A stretch of 64,000 nt of DNA from Bacteroidaceae bacterium (GCA_017933995.1 JAGBKI010000020.1:62001-126000); one strand, 5' to 3'. Shown: positions 53,291 to 62,835, numbered from the stretch's first letter. The notes: generated from the letters alone by a model not told the origin. Numbers and translations are program-made.

Positions 53291-55075
53291 ATGGAAAACT
53301 ACATCGTCTCCGCCCGCAAGTATCGCCCACGCACGTTCGACAGCGTAGTCGGTCAGGCGGCGCTCACCACCACGCTCAAAAACGCGGTGGCCAGCGGCAA
53401 ATTGGCTCACGCCTACCTTTTCTGCGGCCCGCGCGGCGTGGGAAAGACCACCTGCGCGCGTATCTTTGCCAAGGCCATCAACTGCATGAATCCCGGCCCG
53501 GGCGGCGAGCCGTGCGACGCGTGCGAAAGCTGCCGCGCTTTCAACGAAAGCCGTTCGTTCAACATCGTGGAGCTTGACGCTGCGTCCAACAACTCCGTCG
53601 AGGACATCCGCAGCCTCATCGAGCAGGCGCAGATGCCCCCGCAAGTGGGCAAGTACAAGGTGTTTATCATCGACGAGGTACACATGCTCTCATCGGGGGC
53701 TTTCAACGCCTTCCTCAAGACCCTTGAGGAGCCGCCTGCCCACGACATTTTCATCCTTGCCACCACCGAGAAGCACAAGCTCCTGCCTACGATTCTGAGC
53801 CGTTGCCAGATATACGACTTCAAGCGCATGGAGGTGCCCGACATCGTGAACCACCTCAAATTCGTGGCCCAGGACGCAGGCGTGCAATACGAAGACGCCG
53901 CACTCAACGTCATCGCGCAGAAAGCCGACGGCGGTATGCGCGACGCGCTGAGCATCTTCGACCAGGTGGTGGGCTTCAGCGGTGGCAACGTGACCTATGC
54001 CAAAGTTATTGAGGACCTCAACGTGCTCGATTACGAGTACTACTTCCGCCTCACGGACAGCCTGCTGAAAGCCGACGTGCCCGCTGCCCTGCTCACGCTC
54101 GACGAGATCCTAAGCAAGGGCTTCAGCGGACAGCACTTCGTGGCTGGGCTGGCCACCCACTTCCGCGACTTGCTCGTCAGTCGCGACGCCACCACATTGC
54201 CGCTGCTCGACGTGGCCGACAGTGTGCGCAGCCGCTATCAAGAACAGGCTGCGCGCTGCACGCCGCGCTTCCTCTTTTCCGCCCTGCGCCTATGCAACGA
54301 CTGCGACCTGCAATATCGCACGGCGGGCAACAAGCGTCTGCTTGTCGAACTGGCGCTCATCCGCACCGCGCAGCTCAATGCGCCAGCGGACGAGGCGCCT
54401 GGCTCTGGGCTTGGCCCTACGCAGACACTTAAACCCCTAACACCCGCGCAGCCCGCGCCCAAGGCCGCCGGCGCGCCCCCCGCCACGCCCGTTTCCACGC
54501 CCGCCACGCCCGTCGCTCCTGCTGCGGCTACGACTGCAATGCAGCCGTCCCACGAAGCCCTCACCGCTTCGCCCGCCGCTGCCTCCGAGCCAACACCTGC
54601 CTACACCGCCCCGCGCCCAGCAAACCGCCTGCGCACCCTCTCGCTCTCGCAACCGGTCCCCGTGCAGGCCGCACAGCAGCAAACCGCCGCGCAACAACAG
54701 ACCTTTGGCGAAAAGCCCTATACCAACGCCGACATACGCTTGCTGTGGCGGCAGTTCGCCGAAAGCCTGCCGCAAGAAGAACGCGCCATGAGCGAACGCA
54801 TGAAAGCCATGGAACCCCTCGGCGAAGACAACGCGGCGGCAGAAGTCGTGGTGGAAAACCAATTGGTGCTCGAGCAGTTCAACGCCATGAAGCCAAGGCT
54901 GATGACTTTCATCCGAAAGGGTCTCGACAACGCCAAGGCCGAAATCACCTTCCGCGTGCGCGAACAGAGCGAAAAGCACCGCGCCTTCAGCAGCAAGGAA
55001 AAGCTGGAAGCCATGCTGGCCAAAAACCCATCCTTCGCACAGTTGCGCGAAAACCTCAGTCTGGAACTGGCTTGA
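53291..55075 (+). CDS. dnaX: DNA polymerase III subunit gamma/tau
   Basis: 594 residues from ATG 53291 (MENYIVSARKYRPRTF). Clamp-loader ATPase that loads the sliding clamp at the replication fork. Walker A is GPRGVGKTT, zinc-module cysteines lie in CMNPGPGGEPCDACESC, Walker B is VFIIDEVHML, and the sensor 1 region is LATTEKHKLLPTILSRC. After about residue 375 there is an Ala/Pro/Gln-rich linker of about 100 residues, then a C-terminal tau-like domain. No frameshift signal was identified. The downstream gene follows after 129 nt. Confidence 0.96.
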   Translation: MENYIVSARKYRPRTFDSVVGQAALTTTLKNAVASGKLAHAYLFCGPRGVGKTTCARIFAKAINCMNPGPGGEPCDACESCRAFNESRSFNIVELDAASNNSVEDIRSLIEQAQMPPQVGKYKVFIIDEVHMLSSGAFNAFLKTLEEPPAHDIFILATTEKHKLLPTILSRCQIYDFKRMEVPDIVNHLKFVAQDAGVQYEDAALNVIAQKADGGMRDALSIFDQVVGFSGGNVTYAKVIEDLNVLDYEYYFRLTDSLLKADVPAALLTLDEILSKGFSGQHFVAGLATHFRDLLVSRDATTLPLLDVADSVRSRYQEQAARCTPRFLFSALRLCNDCDLQYRTAGNKRLLVELALIRTAQLNAPADEAPGSGLGPTQTLKPLTPAQPAPKAAGAPPATPVSTPATPVAPAAATTAMQPSHEALTASPAAASEPTPAYTAPRPANRLRTLSLSQPVPVQAAQQQTAAQQQTFGEKPYTNADIRLLWRQFAESLPQEERAMSERMKAMEPLGEDNAAAEVVVENQLVLEQFNAMKPRLMTFIRKGLDNAKAEITFRVREQSEKHRAFSSKEKLEAMLAKNPSFAQLRENLSLELA

Positions 55076-55204
55076 GCATAACGCCCGCGCATCGGACGGC
55101 GACCAACCACCGTGCGCCACCGTCCAGCATCCACATCCCCGAAATAACGAAAACTTTAAGAAACGAGGGTTCTGAAACCACTGGAACCCATAACCCAAAC
55201 ACCT

Positions 55205-55768
55205 ATGAACAAGTTTATCATCGTCAGCTACACCCTCGAAGGGCTTAACGACGACGGCACCGTGTTCCACCGCGAAACAGAAGCTACCGTCGAGGCCCCT
55301 ATGAAATTCGTCAGCGGAATGGGCTACGCGCTCGACGCTTTCGAAGAGCGTATCGTGGAGCTGAACGAGGGCGACACGTTCGACTTCACGCTCGAACCCG
55401 AGGAAGCCTACGGCCCCTACGACGAAAACCACGTGGTGAACATCCCCCGCGAACATTTCACGGGACTCGACGCCACCCAGTTGCGCCCGGGCGCCAATAT
55501 TCCCCTTGTGAACGAGGACGGAATGCAGTTTGTCGGCCATGTGCTCGAAGTAGGCGACGAAAGCGTGCGCCTCGACCTCAACGACATCCTGGCGGGAAAG
55601 CGCGTGCGCTTCACGGGACAAATCATCGTTTCACGCCCAGCCACCAACAAGGAAATAGAAGGCATGGCCAACCTGCTGGCCCACGAAGGATGCGGATGCG
55701 GTTGTGAACACGACCACAAGGACTGCCACTGCCACGACGGAAACTGCTGCCACCACCACGACCATTAA
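55205..55768 (+). CDS. slyD: SlyD-like FKBP-type peptidyl-prolyl isomerase with metal-binding tail
   Basis: 187 residues. The FKBP core (about 1-70 and 125-150) is interrupted by the insert-in-flap domain typical of SlyD. It starts MNKFIIVSYTLEGLNDDGTV. The C-terminus is Cys/His-rich: HEGCGCGCEHDHKDCHCHDG then CCHHHDH, comparable to the nickel/zinc-binding tail of SlyD. Cytoplasmic folding factor that may also deliver metal. It is the fifth FKBP gene of the window, unlinked to the cluster of four. It precedes the RNA methyltransferase gene by 15 nt. Confidence 0.9.
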   Translation: MNKFIIVSYTLEGLNDDGTVFHRETEATVEAPMKFVSGMGYALDAFEERIVELNEGDTFDFTLEPEEAYGPYDENHVVNIPREHFTGLDATQLRPGANIPLVNEDGMQFVGHVLEVGDESVRLDLNDILAGKRVRFTGQIIVSRPATNKEIEGMANLLAHEGCGCGCEHDHKDCHCHDGNCCHHHDH

Positions 55769-55783
55769 GCAGACAACGACCGT

Positions 55784-57481
55784 ATGGAAGAACAACAACT
55801 TATTGCCAAGACTTTCCGTGGACTGGAGGAAGTCTTGGCGGGCGAACTTGTCGAACTCGGGGCTAACAACGTGCAGATTGGCTGCCGTATGGTTTCGTTC
55901 ACCGGCGACAAGGAAATGCTCTACCGCGCCAACTTCTGCCTCCGCACCGCCGTGCGCATTTTGAAACCCATACTACAGTTCCGCGCGGACACCCCCGACG
56001 ACATCTACGAGGCCGTGAAAGCCTACGAGTGGGACACGCTCATCGCCGACGGGCGCACGTTCAGTGTCGACAGCGTGACGAGCGGCGAGGACTTCTCGCA
56101 CTCGCGTTTTATCACCTACCGCGTGAAGGACGCCATCGTCGACTATTTCCGCGAGAAGACCGGCAAGCGCCCCTCCGTGAGCATCAGCAACCCCGACATC
56201 CGCCTCAACCTCCACGCCACCGCCGACGGCGACTGCACCCTGTCGCTCGACAGCAGCGGCGAGAGCCTCCACCAGCGCGGCTACCGCGTGGCCACCGTCG
56301 ACGCGCCGCTCAACGAGGTGCTTGCCGCCGGCCTCATCCTGCTCAGCGGCTGGCGCGGCGAGACCGACCTCTACGACCCCTTCTGCGGCAGCGGCACGCT
56401 GCTCGTCGAGGCAGCCCTCATCGCCAAGGGCATGGCGCCGGGCCTATTCCGCAAGAAGTTCGCCTTCGAGAGCTGGCCGGACTTCGACGCCGACCTGCTC
56501 AGCGAAATCTACGACGACGACAGCCGCGAGCGCGAGTTCACGCACCACATCTACGGTTTCGACCGCGACATCGCCGCCGTCAAGGCCGCCGAAGCCAACG
56601 CCAAGAGTGCCGGTGTGGCCGACTGCGTGACGGTCAAGGAGCGCGACGTGCGCGACTTCGAGGCACCCGCCGAACCCGCCTTTATGGTCACCAACCCGCC
56701 CTACGGCGACCGTCTGCCCTCCCAGGGGCTGCTCGACCTCTACGCCTCGCTGGGCGAACGCCTCAAGAACGCCTTCACAGGCGGCACGGCCTGGGTCATC
56801 AGCAGCCGTGAGGAACTGCTACGTAAGATAGGGATGCGCCACAGCACGCGCATGCCCCTGTTCAACGGCAAGATTGACTGCGACTTCCGCAAGTACCAGG
56901 TGTTCGACGGCAAGTTGCGCGACTTCCGCGCCGAGGGCGGCGAGGTGAAGACTGGCGACGAACTGCGCCGCAACGCCGAAGGTCACGGCGACCGCCGCGA
57001 GCGCGAACAGTTCCGGCGCCGCTTCGACGAAAACGAAGAGCGTCCCGCCCGTTCGCCCCGCTCCGACTTCGCCGACCGCGACTTTGTGGAGGAGAACCCC
57101 GACTACATCGCCCTGCGCAACCGCCACCGCGACTTCAGCGCGCAACTGGCCCGCCGCGAGCGCCGCCTGGAGCGCGAGGAGCGTTTCCGCGACCGCCCGC
57201 GCTACGACGCTGGCCGCCCGCGCCGCGAAGGCGACTTCCAAGGCAAGTCCCGCTTTGGCGGTGATTTCCGCGACCGTCCGCGCCGTGACGGCGATTTCCA
57301 CGGACGCTTCCGCCGCGACGACCGATACGGCGACCGCGACCGCAACCAAGACCGCTACAGCGACCGCCGCTTCAACCGTGATGGCGACCGCCGCTTCAAC
57401 CGCGACGACCGTAATGCCGACCGATACGGCGACAAGCCCCGATTCCAAAAGCCCAACGACCCTAATACCGACGAACAATGA
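55784..57481 (+). CDS. RlmL-type THUMP/RNA methyltransferase with Arg/Asp-rich tail
   Basis: 565 residues. THUMP RNA-binding domain (about 1-160), then a methyltransferase domain with YDPFCGSGTLLVEAALIA and the NPPY motif in VTNPPYGDRLPSQG, as in RlmL/RlmK N2-guanine methyltransferases of 23S rRNA. From about residue 385 the protein becomes a disordered-looking tail of about 180 residues, made of Arg, Asp, Gly, Phe and Asn (RDRPRRDGDFHGRFRRDDRY, RRFNRDDRNADRYGD). Its codon use matches its neighbours. The stop overlaps the DPP IV start (ATGA), so translation is coupled. Confidence 0.9.
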   Translation: MEEQQLIAKTFRGLEEVLAGELVELGANNVQIGCRMVSFTGDKEMLYRANFCLRTAVRILKPILQFRADTPDDIYEAVKAYEWDTLIADGRTFSVDSVTSGEDFSHSRFITYRVKDAIVDYFREKTGKRPSVSISNPDIRLNLHATADGDCTLSLDSSGESLHQRGYRVATVDAPLNEVLAAGLILLSGWRGETDLYDPFCGSGTLLVEAALIAKGMAPGLFRKKFAFESWPDFDADLLSEIYDDDSREREFTHHIYGFDRDIAAVKAAEANAKSAGVADCVTVKERDVRDFEAPAEPAFMVTNPPYGDRLPSQGLLDLYASLGERLKNAFTGGTAWVISSREELLRKIGMRHSTRMPLFNGKIDCDFRKYQVFDGKLRDFRAEGGEVKTGDELRRNAEGHGDRREREQFRRRFDENEERPARSPRSDFADRDFVEENPDYIALRNRHRDFSAQLARRERRLEREERFRDRPRYDAGRPRREGDFQGKSRFGGDFRDRPRRDGDFHGRFRRDDRYGDRDRNQDRYSDRRFNRDGDRRFNRDDRNADRYGDKPRFQKPNDPNTDEQ

Positions 57482-59646
57482 AAAGACTACTCTCGCTGGC
57501 ACTCCTCGCAGTGCTCACCCTCCCGCTTATGGCACAACAGAAACGACAGTTCACGCTCGAACAGCTCATCTACGGCGGCACCGAGTATTGGAACTACGCA
57601 CCCGAATACCAGCAGTACGGCTTCTGGGGCGACTGCCTCGTGCGCCTCGACGTCGAGGCAGCCGTGATGCTCCAGGACGAGAAAGGCAAACCCGTCGAGC
57701 AGACGCTCTTCACCGCCGACGACCTCTCGGCAGCGGGTTTCGGGCGCGCGCTCAACATTATGGCCGCCACCTTCCCCGACGGCGCGAAGCCCCAGGCACT
57801 GGTCTACACCACCGAGGGCACGATGCTCTACGACTGGCAGACGAAGCAGGCCGTTTGGACGCTGCCGCGCGTGGAGGGCGAACTGGAGTTCTGCCTCGCC
57901 TCGCGCAGCACGGCCTTCGAACGCGACCACAACCTCTTTGTCCGCACCGCCGACGGACGCGACCACCAAGTGAGCCGCGACGGCTCGCGCGAGCTGGTCT
58001 ACGGCAAGAGTGTGCACCGCGACGAGTTCGGCATCAGCAAGGGCACCTTCTGGAGTCCCAAGGGCAACCTGCTGGCCTTCTACCGCATGGACCAGTCGAT
58101 GGTCACGGACTATCCGCAGGTGAACATCGCCCTGCCCAACCTGGAGGGCAAGGACGGCAGCCGCATCGCACAACTGGAGCCGGACAAGTACCCCATGGCG
58201 GGCGAAACCAGCCACAAGGTCACCGTGGGCATCTTCGACCCCGCCACCGACCGCACCGTCTACCTGCAGGCCGGCGACCCCACCGACCGCTATTTCACCA
58301 ACATTGCCTGGTCGCCCGACGAGGCCACTGTCTATATGATTGAACTGCCCCGCACGCAGGACAAGGCCGAACTCGTGGCCTACGACGCGCGTACGGGCGC
58401 ACGCCTGCGCGTATTATATACGGAGACGAACCCCAAGTACGTCCACCCCGTCCACCCCATCACCTTCCTGCCCTGGGACGACACCAAGTTCATCTACCAG
58501 AGCGAGCGCGACGGCTACAACCACCTCTACCTCTTCGACGTCGAGAGGGGCGAACAGCGCCAACTCACCAGCGGCGCCTTCGTCGTGACCGACATACTCG
58601 GCTTCAACGCCAAGGATAAGAGCGTCGTCATTGCCAGCCACGAGAACTCGCCTGTGCGCACCAACTTCTGGACTGTCAGCGTCAAGAACGGCAAGCGCCA
58701 GATGCTCGACGGCGGCGAGGGCGTACACAGCGGCGTGCTTAGCCAGGGCGGTGCCTTCATTGCCGACCGCTGGGCCTCGCCTGACGTCGTGCGCCGCTAC
58801 GACGTACTCAACGTGACCCATCCCGAACGCCTCCGCACCCTCCACGACTGCCCCGACCCGTGGGCCGGCTTCGAAGTGCCGGAAATCACCGGCGGTTCCA
58901 TCAAGGCCGCCGACGGCACCACCGACCTCTACTACCGCCTCATCAAACCCACCGGCTTCGATCCTGCCAAGAAATACCCCGCCATTGTCTACGTCTACGG
59001 TGGCCCCGGCGTGCGCAACGTCGAGGAGACGCGCAACTGGGACGCGCGCGGATGGGAAATCTATATGGCACAGCTCGGCTACGTCGTCTTTGTGCTTGAC
59101 AACCGTGGCAGCAGCGACCGAGGCTTTGCCTTCGAGACCGCCACGTTCCGCCACCTCGGCGACCAGGAGATGGCAGACCAGATGCAGGGCGTGGCCTACC
59201 TCAAGAGCCTGCCCTACGTCGACGCCGACCGCCTCGGCGTACACGGCTGGAGTTTCGGCGGCTTCATGACCACCAACCTGATGCTCACCTACCCCGACGT
59301 CTTCAAGGTGGGCGTGGCCGGAGGCCCCGTAATCGACTGGCGCTACTACGAGGTGATGTACGGCGAGCGCTATATGGACACCCCGCAGGAGAACCCCGAG
59401 GGCTACGAGCAAAGTTCGCTGCTGCGCAAGGCCGGCAACCTCAAAGGCCGCCTACAGGTCATCATCGGCTACAACGACCCCGTCTGCGTGCCGCAGCACT
59501 CGCTGGCCTTTATGCGCGCCTGTGAGGACGCCGGCACACAGCCCGACTTCTTCCTCTATCCCGGCGACGGCCACAACATGATGGGCCGCGACCGCGTACA
59601 CCTCCACGAGCGCATCACCCGCTACTTTGAAGACTACTTGAAATAA
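57478..59646 (+). CDS. Dipeptidyl peptidase IV-like S9 family peptidase
   Basis: 722 residues with a signal peptide (LPLMAQQ). N-terminal eight-bladed propeller (about 40-470: YWNYAPEYQQYGFWG, FYRMDQSMVTDYPQVN), then the alpha/beta hydrolase domain with the catalytic triad S592 (HGWSFGGF), D667 (GYNDPVC) and H699 (GDGHNMMG). It releases dipeptides from N-termini with Pro or Ala in position two, in the periplasm or at the surface. GTATTATATACGGAG lies at 58411-58425. RidA follows after 1 nt. Confidence 0.93.
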   Translation: MKRLLSLALLAVLTLPLMAQQKRQFTLEQLIYGGTEYWNYAPEYQQYGFWGDCLVRLDVEAAVMLQDEKGKPVEQTLFTADDLSAAGFGRALNIMAATFPDGAKPQALVYTTEGTMLYDWQTKQAVWTLPRVEGELEFCLASRSTAFERDHNLFVRTADGRDHQVSRDGSRELVYGKSVHRDEFGISKGTFWSPKGNLLAFYRMDQSMVTDYPQVNIALPNLEGKDGSRIAQLEPDKYPMAGETSHKVTVGIFDPATDRTVYLQAGDPTDRYFTNIAWSPDEATVYMIELPRTQDKAELVAYDARTGARLRVLYTETNPKYVHPVHPITFLPWDDTKFIYQSERDGYNHLYLFDVERGEQRQLTSGAFVVTDILGFNAKDKSVVIASHENSPVRTNFWTVSVKNGKRQMLDGGEGVHSGVLSQGGAFIADRWASPDVVRRYDVLNVTHPERLRTLHDCPDPWAGFEVPEITGGSIKAADGTTDLYYRLIKPTGFDPAKKYPAIVYVYGGPGVRNVEETRNWDARGWEIYMAQLGYVVFVLDNRGSSDRGFAFETATFRHLGDQEMADQMQGVAYLKSLPYVDADRLGVHGWSFGGFMTTNLMLTYPDVFKVGVAGGPVIDWRYYEVMYGERYMDTPQENPEGYEQSSLLRKAGNLKGRLQVIIGYNDPVCVPQHSLAFMRACEDAGTQPDFFLYPGDGHNMMGRDRVHLHERITRYFEDYLK

Positions 59647-59647
59647 A

Positions 59648-60025
59648 ATGAAAAAAAACATCTCCACCCCCAACGCCCCCGCCGCAATCGGCCCCTACAG
59701 CCAGGCCATCGAGGCTGGCGGCCTCGTGTTCGTCAGCGGGCAGATTCCCGTTGACCCCGCCACCGGCGAAATCGTCAGCGGCGGCATCGCCGACCTCACC
59801 GCCCGCTGCCTCAACAACGCCGCAGCCATCCTCAAGGAGGCCGGCCTCACGCTCGCCGACGTCGTGAAGACCACCGTCTTCCTCGCCGATATGGCCGACT
59901 TCGCCGAGATGAACGCCGAGTACGCCAAGTTCTTCCCCGCTCCAGCTCCAGCCCGCTCCGCCGTGGCCGTCAAGACCCTCCCCAAGGGCGTCCGCGTCGA
60001 AATCGAGTGCATTGCCGCGCGGTAG
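59648..60025 (+). CDS. ridA: RidA family protein
   Basis: 125 residues. Hydrolyses reactive enamine/imine intermediates released by PLP enzymes such as threonine dehydratase. Motifs: PAAIGPYSQAIEAGGLVFVSGQIPVDP, in part, and the substrate-binding Arg in PARSAVAVKTLPKGVRVEIE. Cytoplasmic trimer in the family. The start lies 1 nt after the DPP IV stop. A strong terminator follows. Confidence 0.95.
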   Translation: MKKNISTPNAPAAIGPYSQAIEAGGLVFVSGQIPVDPATGEIVSGGIADLTARCLNNAAAILKEAGLTLADVVKTTVFLADMADFAEMNAEYAKFFPAPAPARSAVAVKTLPKGVRVEIECIAAR

Positions 60026-60049
60026 ACTACTGCGTGGAACCGCCAGAAC

Positions 60050-60090
60050 CAACTCGCCCCGAACCGTCACTGGTTCGGGGCGAGTTTTTT
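60050..60090 (+). terminator. Rho-independent terminator of the dnaX-to-ridA side
   Basis: AACTCGCCCCGAACC and GGTTCGGGGCGAGTT form a perfect 15-bp stem with a 6-nt loop, followed by a T run. Confidence 0.85.
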
Positions 60091-60110
60091 GCAAAGAGCC
60101 GTGCGAGCCG

Positions 60111-60416
60111 CTACGCTTCTAAGTGTTCGCCGGGCTTCACAGTTTCGCCGTCCGTGTGGACGAGCCCCATTGACTTGGCCTTGCCCAGCAGCACGTGGGC
60201 CATCTTTTCGCCCACATGGAGCCTGGCCTTTAGTTCTTTAATGAGACGATTGTGCGAAATGACTGGCTTCTTCACTTCAGTGAAGATGTCACGAAGCACA
60301 GCCTCCAGGCGGTCACGGTCGGAGGCAAGCGAATGGTGCGTGCGGTGCTTGAACAGATAGAGGCACACCAGCAGCGCCACGACAACAAGCACAATGATAA
60401 TCGAAGTAGTTTTCAT
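60111..60416 (-). CDS. Small single-span membrane protein with winged-helix-like domain
   Basis: 101 residues from ATG 60416 (MKTTSIIIVL). One N-terminal helix (IIIVLVVVALLVCLYLF), then a soluble part of about 75 residues: LEAVLRDIFTEVKKPVI, NRLIKELKARLHVGEKMAH and VLLGKAKSMGLVHTDGETV, which looks like a helical or winged-helix fold. No known family recognised. It is convergent with ridA and divergent from the SLC13 gene. Confidence 0.7.
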   Translation of the reverse strand: MKTTSIIIVLVVVALLVCLYLFKHRTHHSLASDRDRLEAVLRDIFTEVKKPVISHNRLIKELKARLHVGEKMAHVLLGKAKSMGLVHTDGETVKPGEHLEA

Positions 60417-60512
60417 AGCAGTTAGGTAAGGTTTAAGTGTCAGTCTGTTACATTTTGATTGCAAATATAAACATTCCGATAAAAACAAATGCCATTTGAG
60501 CGAAAAAAGCGT

Positions 60513-60520
60513 TACTTTTG
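60513..60520 (+). promoter_or_regulatory. -7 box of the SLC13 transporter gene
   Basis: TACTTTTG, 54 nt before ATG 60575. A TTTG at 60495-60498 is only 14 nt upstream, shorter than usual. Confidence 0.45.
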
Positions 60521-60574
60521 CTGCGCAATCGCACCGCTTTTAAGACAACGCAAAAACCAATAAAACAACGCTTT

Positions 60575-62134
60575 ATGGCTGACGAACTAAAGACCGCCCC
60601 CGAAATCAGCGAGGACGAGCTGACGGGCGACAACTCCTTTGACCGCTGGCGCCGCATCATCGGTGCTATAGGCGCACCGCTGTGCGCACTGCTTGTTTGG
60701 CTCACCGACATCCCCGGTCTGGAAGCCAACGCCCACACGCTTTTGGCCATTATGACGCTCGTCGCCTTGTGGTGGATCACGGAGCCGGTGCCCATACCCG
60801 TGACTTCACTCATTGGCCCCACGCTTTGCGTGCTGTTCGGCGTGGTCAGCATGAAGGAAGCCTTCGCCGCTTTCGGCAACCCCATGATTTTCCTTTTTAT
60901 GGGCGGTTTCATCATAGCCAAGGGCATGATGGTCAACGGCCTGGACAAACGCATCGCCTACGGCATCATCTCCATGCCGTGGGTCGGCGACAGCCCGCGC
61001 CGCATCTTCCTCGCCATCGGCTTGGCCTGCATGGTCTGCTCTGGCTGGATAAGCAACACGGCCACAGCCGCCATGATGTTCCCCATCGCCCTCGGCCTGC
61101 TCGAAGCCATACGCGAGATGATGGCCGCCAACGGCAGGGAAATCAACCTCCATTCGTATAAATACGCCACGGGTCTGATGCTCATGACAGCCTATTCGTG
61201 TTCCATCGGCGGCGTGCTGACCCCCATCGGAACGCCCCCCAACATCATGATGATAGGCTTCCTCAGCGAAAAGAGCGCAGACTTCAGCATCACGTTCTTC
61301 CAGTGGATGACGTGGGGCTTTGTCGCCATGATCGTTTACTTCATCATAGCCTACATCGTGCTGTGGCGCATGTTCCCCGCCGACGTAGACCACATCGACG
61401 GCGCGCAAGACTTCATCCGCAGCAAGAAACGCGAACTCGGCGGCTGGACGCCCGCCCAGCGCAACACGCTGCTGGCCTTCCTCGTGGCCGTGGTGCTGTG
61501 GGTAACGCCTGGCGTGCTCAGTGTCATCTACGGCAACGACAGCGAAGTGGTCAAAACCTACAACAAAGTATTCCCCGAAGCCGTCGTAGCCATGATAGGC
61601 GGCCTGCTGCTCTTCTTCCTCCCCGTCAATAAGAACTTCACCCGCACCACGCTGCGTTGGAAAGATGCCGTGAAGGGCATTGAGTGGGGCACGCTGCTGC
61701 TCTTCGGCGGCGGTTTGGCTATGGGTGGCATGATGTACAGCACGGGCCTCTCTGGCTGGATTGGCGATCAAATCGTAGCCCTTATGGGCGGCCAGCCCTC
61801 CGAGGTCGTTTTCGTCGCCGTGTTCTGCGTCGCCGCACTGCTCATGTCCGAACTCACCTCCCACACCGCCGCCGTCGGCATGATAGGCCCCTTGGCCGTC
61901 GGTGCCGCCCTCAGCGCAGGCTTCAGCCCCATCCCCGTGGCCGTCGGCATTGCCCTGAGTTCCAGCCTCGGCTTCATGATGCCCGTCTCCACCCCTCCCA
62001 ACGCCATCGTCTATGCCAGCGGCTACATACCCATCACCAAAATGATCAAGAGCGGTGCCATCATCGACGCCATCGGCATCGCCCTCGTCACCATCCCGCT
62101 CGTCATCTACATGGTAGGCTGGGTGATGGGCTGA
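60575..62134 (+). CDS. SLC13/DASS-family sodium:anion symporter
   Basis: 519 residues from ATG 60575 (MADELKTAPE); the longer frame starts inside the -7 box. About 11-12 membrane helices. The two SNT-type sodium/substrate motifs are visible as WISNTATAAMM and, in the second half, MPVSTPPNAIVY, along with GGVLTPIGTPPNIMMIG. Family members carry dicarboxylates, citrate, sulfate or phosphate with sodium. Substrate here is unknown. It stands alone and is followed by a strong terminator. Confidence 0.92.
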   Translation: MADELKTAPEISEDELTGDNSFDRWRRIIGAIGAPLCALLVWLTDIPGLEANAHTLLAIMTLVALWWITEPVPIPVTSLIGPTLCVLFGVVSMKEAFAAFGNPMIFLFMGGFIIAKGMMVNGLDKRIAYGIISMPWVGDSPRRIFLAIGLACMVCSGWISNTATAAMMFPIALGLLEAIREMMAANGREINLHSYKYATGLMLMTAYSCSIGGVLTPIGTPPNIMMIGFLSEKSADFSITFFQWMTWGFVAMIVYFIIAYIVLWRMFPADVDHIDGAQDFIRSKKRELGGWTPAQRNTLLAFLVAVVLWVTPGVLSVIYGNDSEVVKTYNKVFPEAVVAMIGGLLLFFLPVNKNFTRTTLRWKDAVKGIEWGTLLLFGGGLAMGGMMYSTGLSGWIGDQIVALMGGQPSEVVFVAVFCVAALLMSELTSHTAAVGMIGPLAVGAALSAGFSPIPVAVGIALSSSLGFMMPVSTPPNAIVYASGYIPITKMIKSGAIIDAIGIALVTIPLVIYMVGWVMG

Positions 62135-62161
62135 TACCCCCGCACCGTTTCTCCAAAATCG

Positions 62162-62200
62162 CATCATCAAGGCCGGGCAGCACTCCCGGCCTTGATGATG
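62162..62200 (+). terminator. Terminator of the SLC13 gene
   Basis: CATCATCAAGGCCGGG pairs with CCCGGCCTTGATGATG, a 16-bp perfect stem with a 7-nt loop. Confidence 0.75.
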
Positions 62201-62238
62201 TCCTCCCACAGGAATTTGTACACCCACACACAAAGTGA

Positions 62239-62271
62239 GGCGGCCCGCACTGGAAAAGAGTGCGGGCCGCC
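62239..62271. terminator. Second GC hairpin after the SLC13 gene
   Basis: GGCGGCCCGCACT and AGTGCGGGCCGCC, a 13-bp stem with a 7-nt loop, 40 nt after the first hairpin. Confidence 0.55.
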
Positions 62272-62526
62272 TGCGAACATAGACATAACAATTTAATCTT
62301 TCACTTTAACTGTGTGTACTTCCGGCCAAGTGCGTCATCGCGACGTGTGGCCGACACATCAGCGCCTCGCGGCGCCGTGGTTTGTAATTCCGCTGCAAAA
62401 GTACGGCGGCGCCCCTCCCCCGGCAATACCCAAAAGTAGGTATTTTGCCGCCCCGCCACCCTAACCCCTTGTTTTTTAAGCGTTTCCGAATCCTTTCGAA
62501 AGCACACAAAAACCAGCGCGCGGCCT

Positions 62527-62626
62527 TTAATTCTGCAAACTTAGGCTTAATTTGTACAAACTTAGGCTTGATTTCGCCAAATTTAGGCTTAGTTTGTAGA
62601 AACTTAGGCTTAATTTGCAGAATTAG
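62527..62626. repeat. 100-bp array of five 21-bp near-palindromes (array 2)
   Basis: Same layout and length as array 1 at 21500-21599. Core tetramers in order are CTGC, GTAC, CGCC, GTAG, GCAG, inside CTTAATTT-core-AAACTTAGG units; the end segments TTAATTCTGC and GCAGAATTA are the same. It lies in the gene-free stretch 62272-63244. Confidence 0.8.
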
Positions 62627-62749
62627 TCCGCGCAAAAAAGTTTTTAAATGGGATCGCGGGCAATTTGTGGGGCAGAAAGCAAGAAACAAAAGCCAAGAGG
62701 AAGCAGGTCTCGGCTTCGCGTTTCTATAAGTGGATGTGCGGACGTTTGT

Positions 62750-62835
62750 GCAACCCCGCTGGGATTGATTTTAGGGGCGGTTTGAACCGGGGCGCAGCCC
62801 CGGCCTAACCTCTGTAACCCCCGCTGGGGGTATCT
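62750..62835. repeat. GC-rich palindromic repeats before the 86-bp repeats
   Basis: Contains CAACCCCGCTGGG (also near 7538), a GGGGCGCAGCCCCGG hairpin and CCCCCGCTGGGGG. No gene is supported. Confidence 0.5.

Noticed and set aside
53291-55075. Programmed frameshift in dnaX producing a short gamma form
   Set aside because: No slippery A-rich heptamer followed by a hairpin was found at the expected place.
60806-62233. 475-codon open frame on the minus strand
   Set aside because: Antisense shadow of the SLC13 transporter gene; the His/Asp/Gly-rich translation is typical of reversed membrane-protein codons.
62306-62689. 127-codon open frame with KPKF repeats
   Set aside because: Produced by the 21-bp array 2; it runs through hairpins and lacks coding character.
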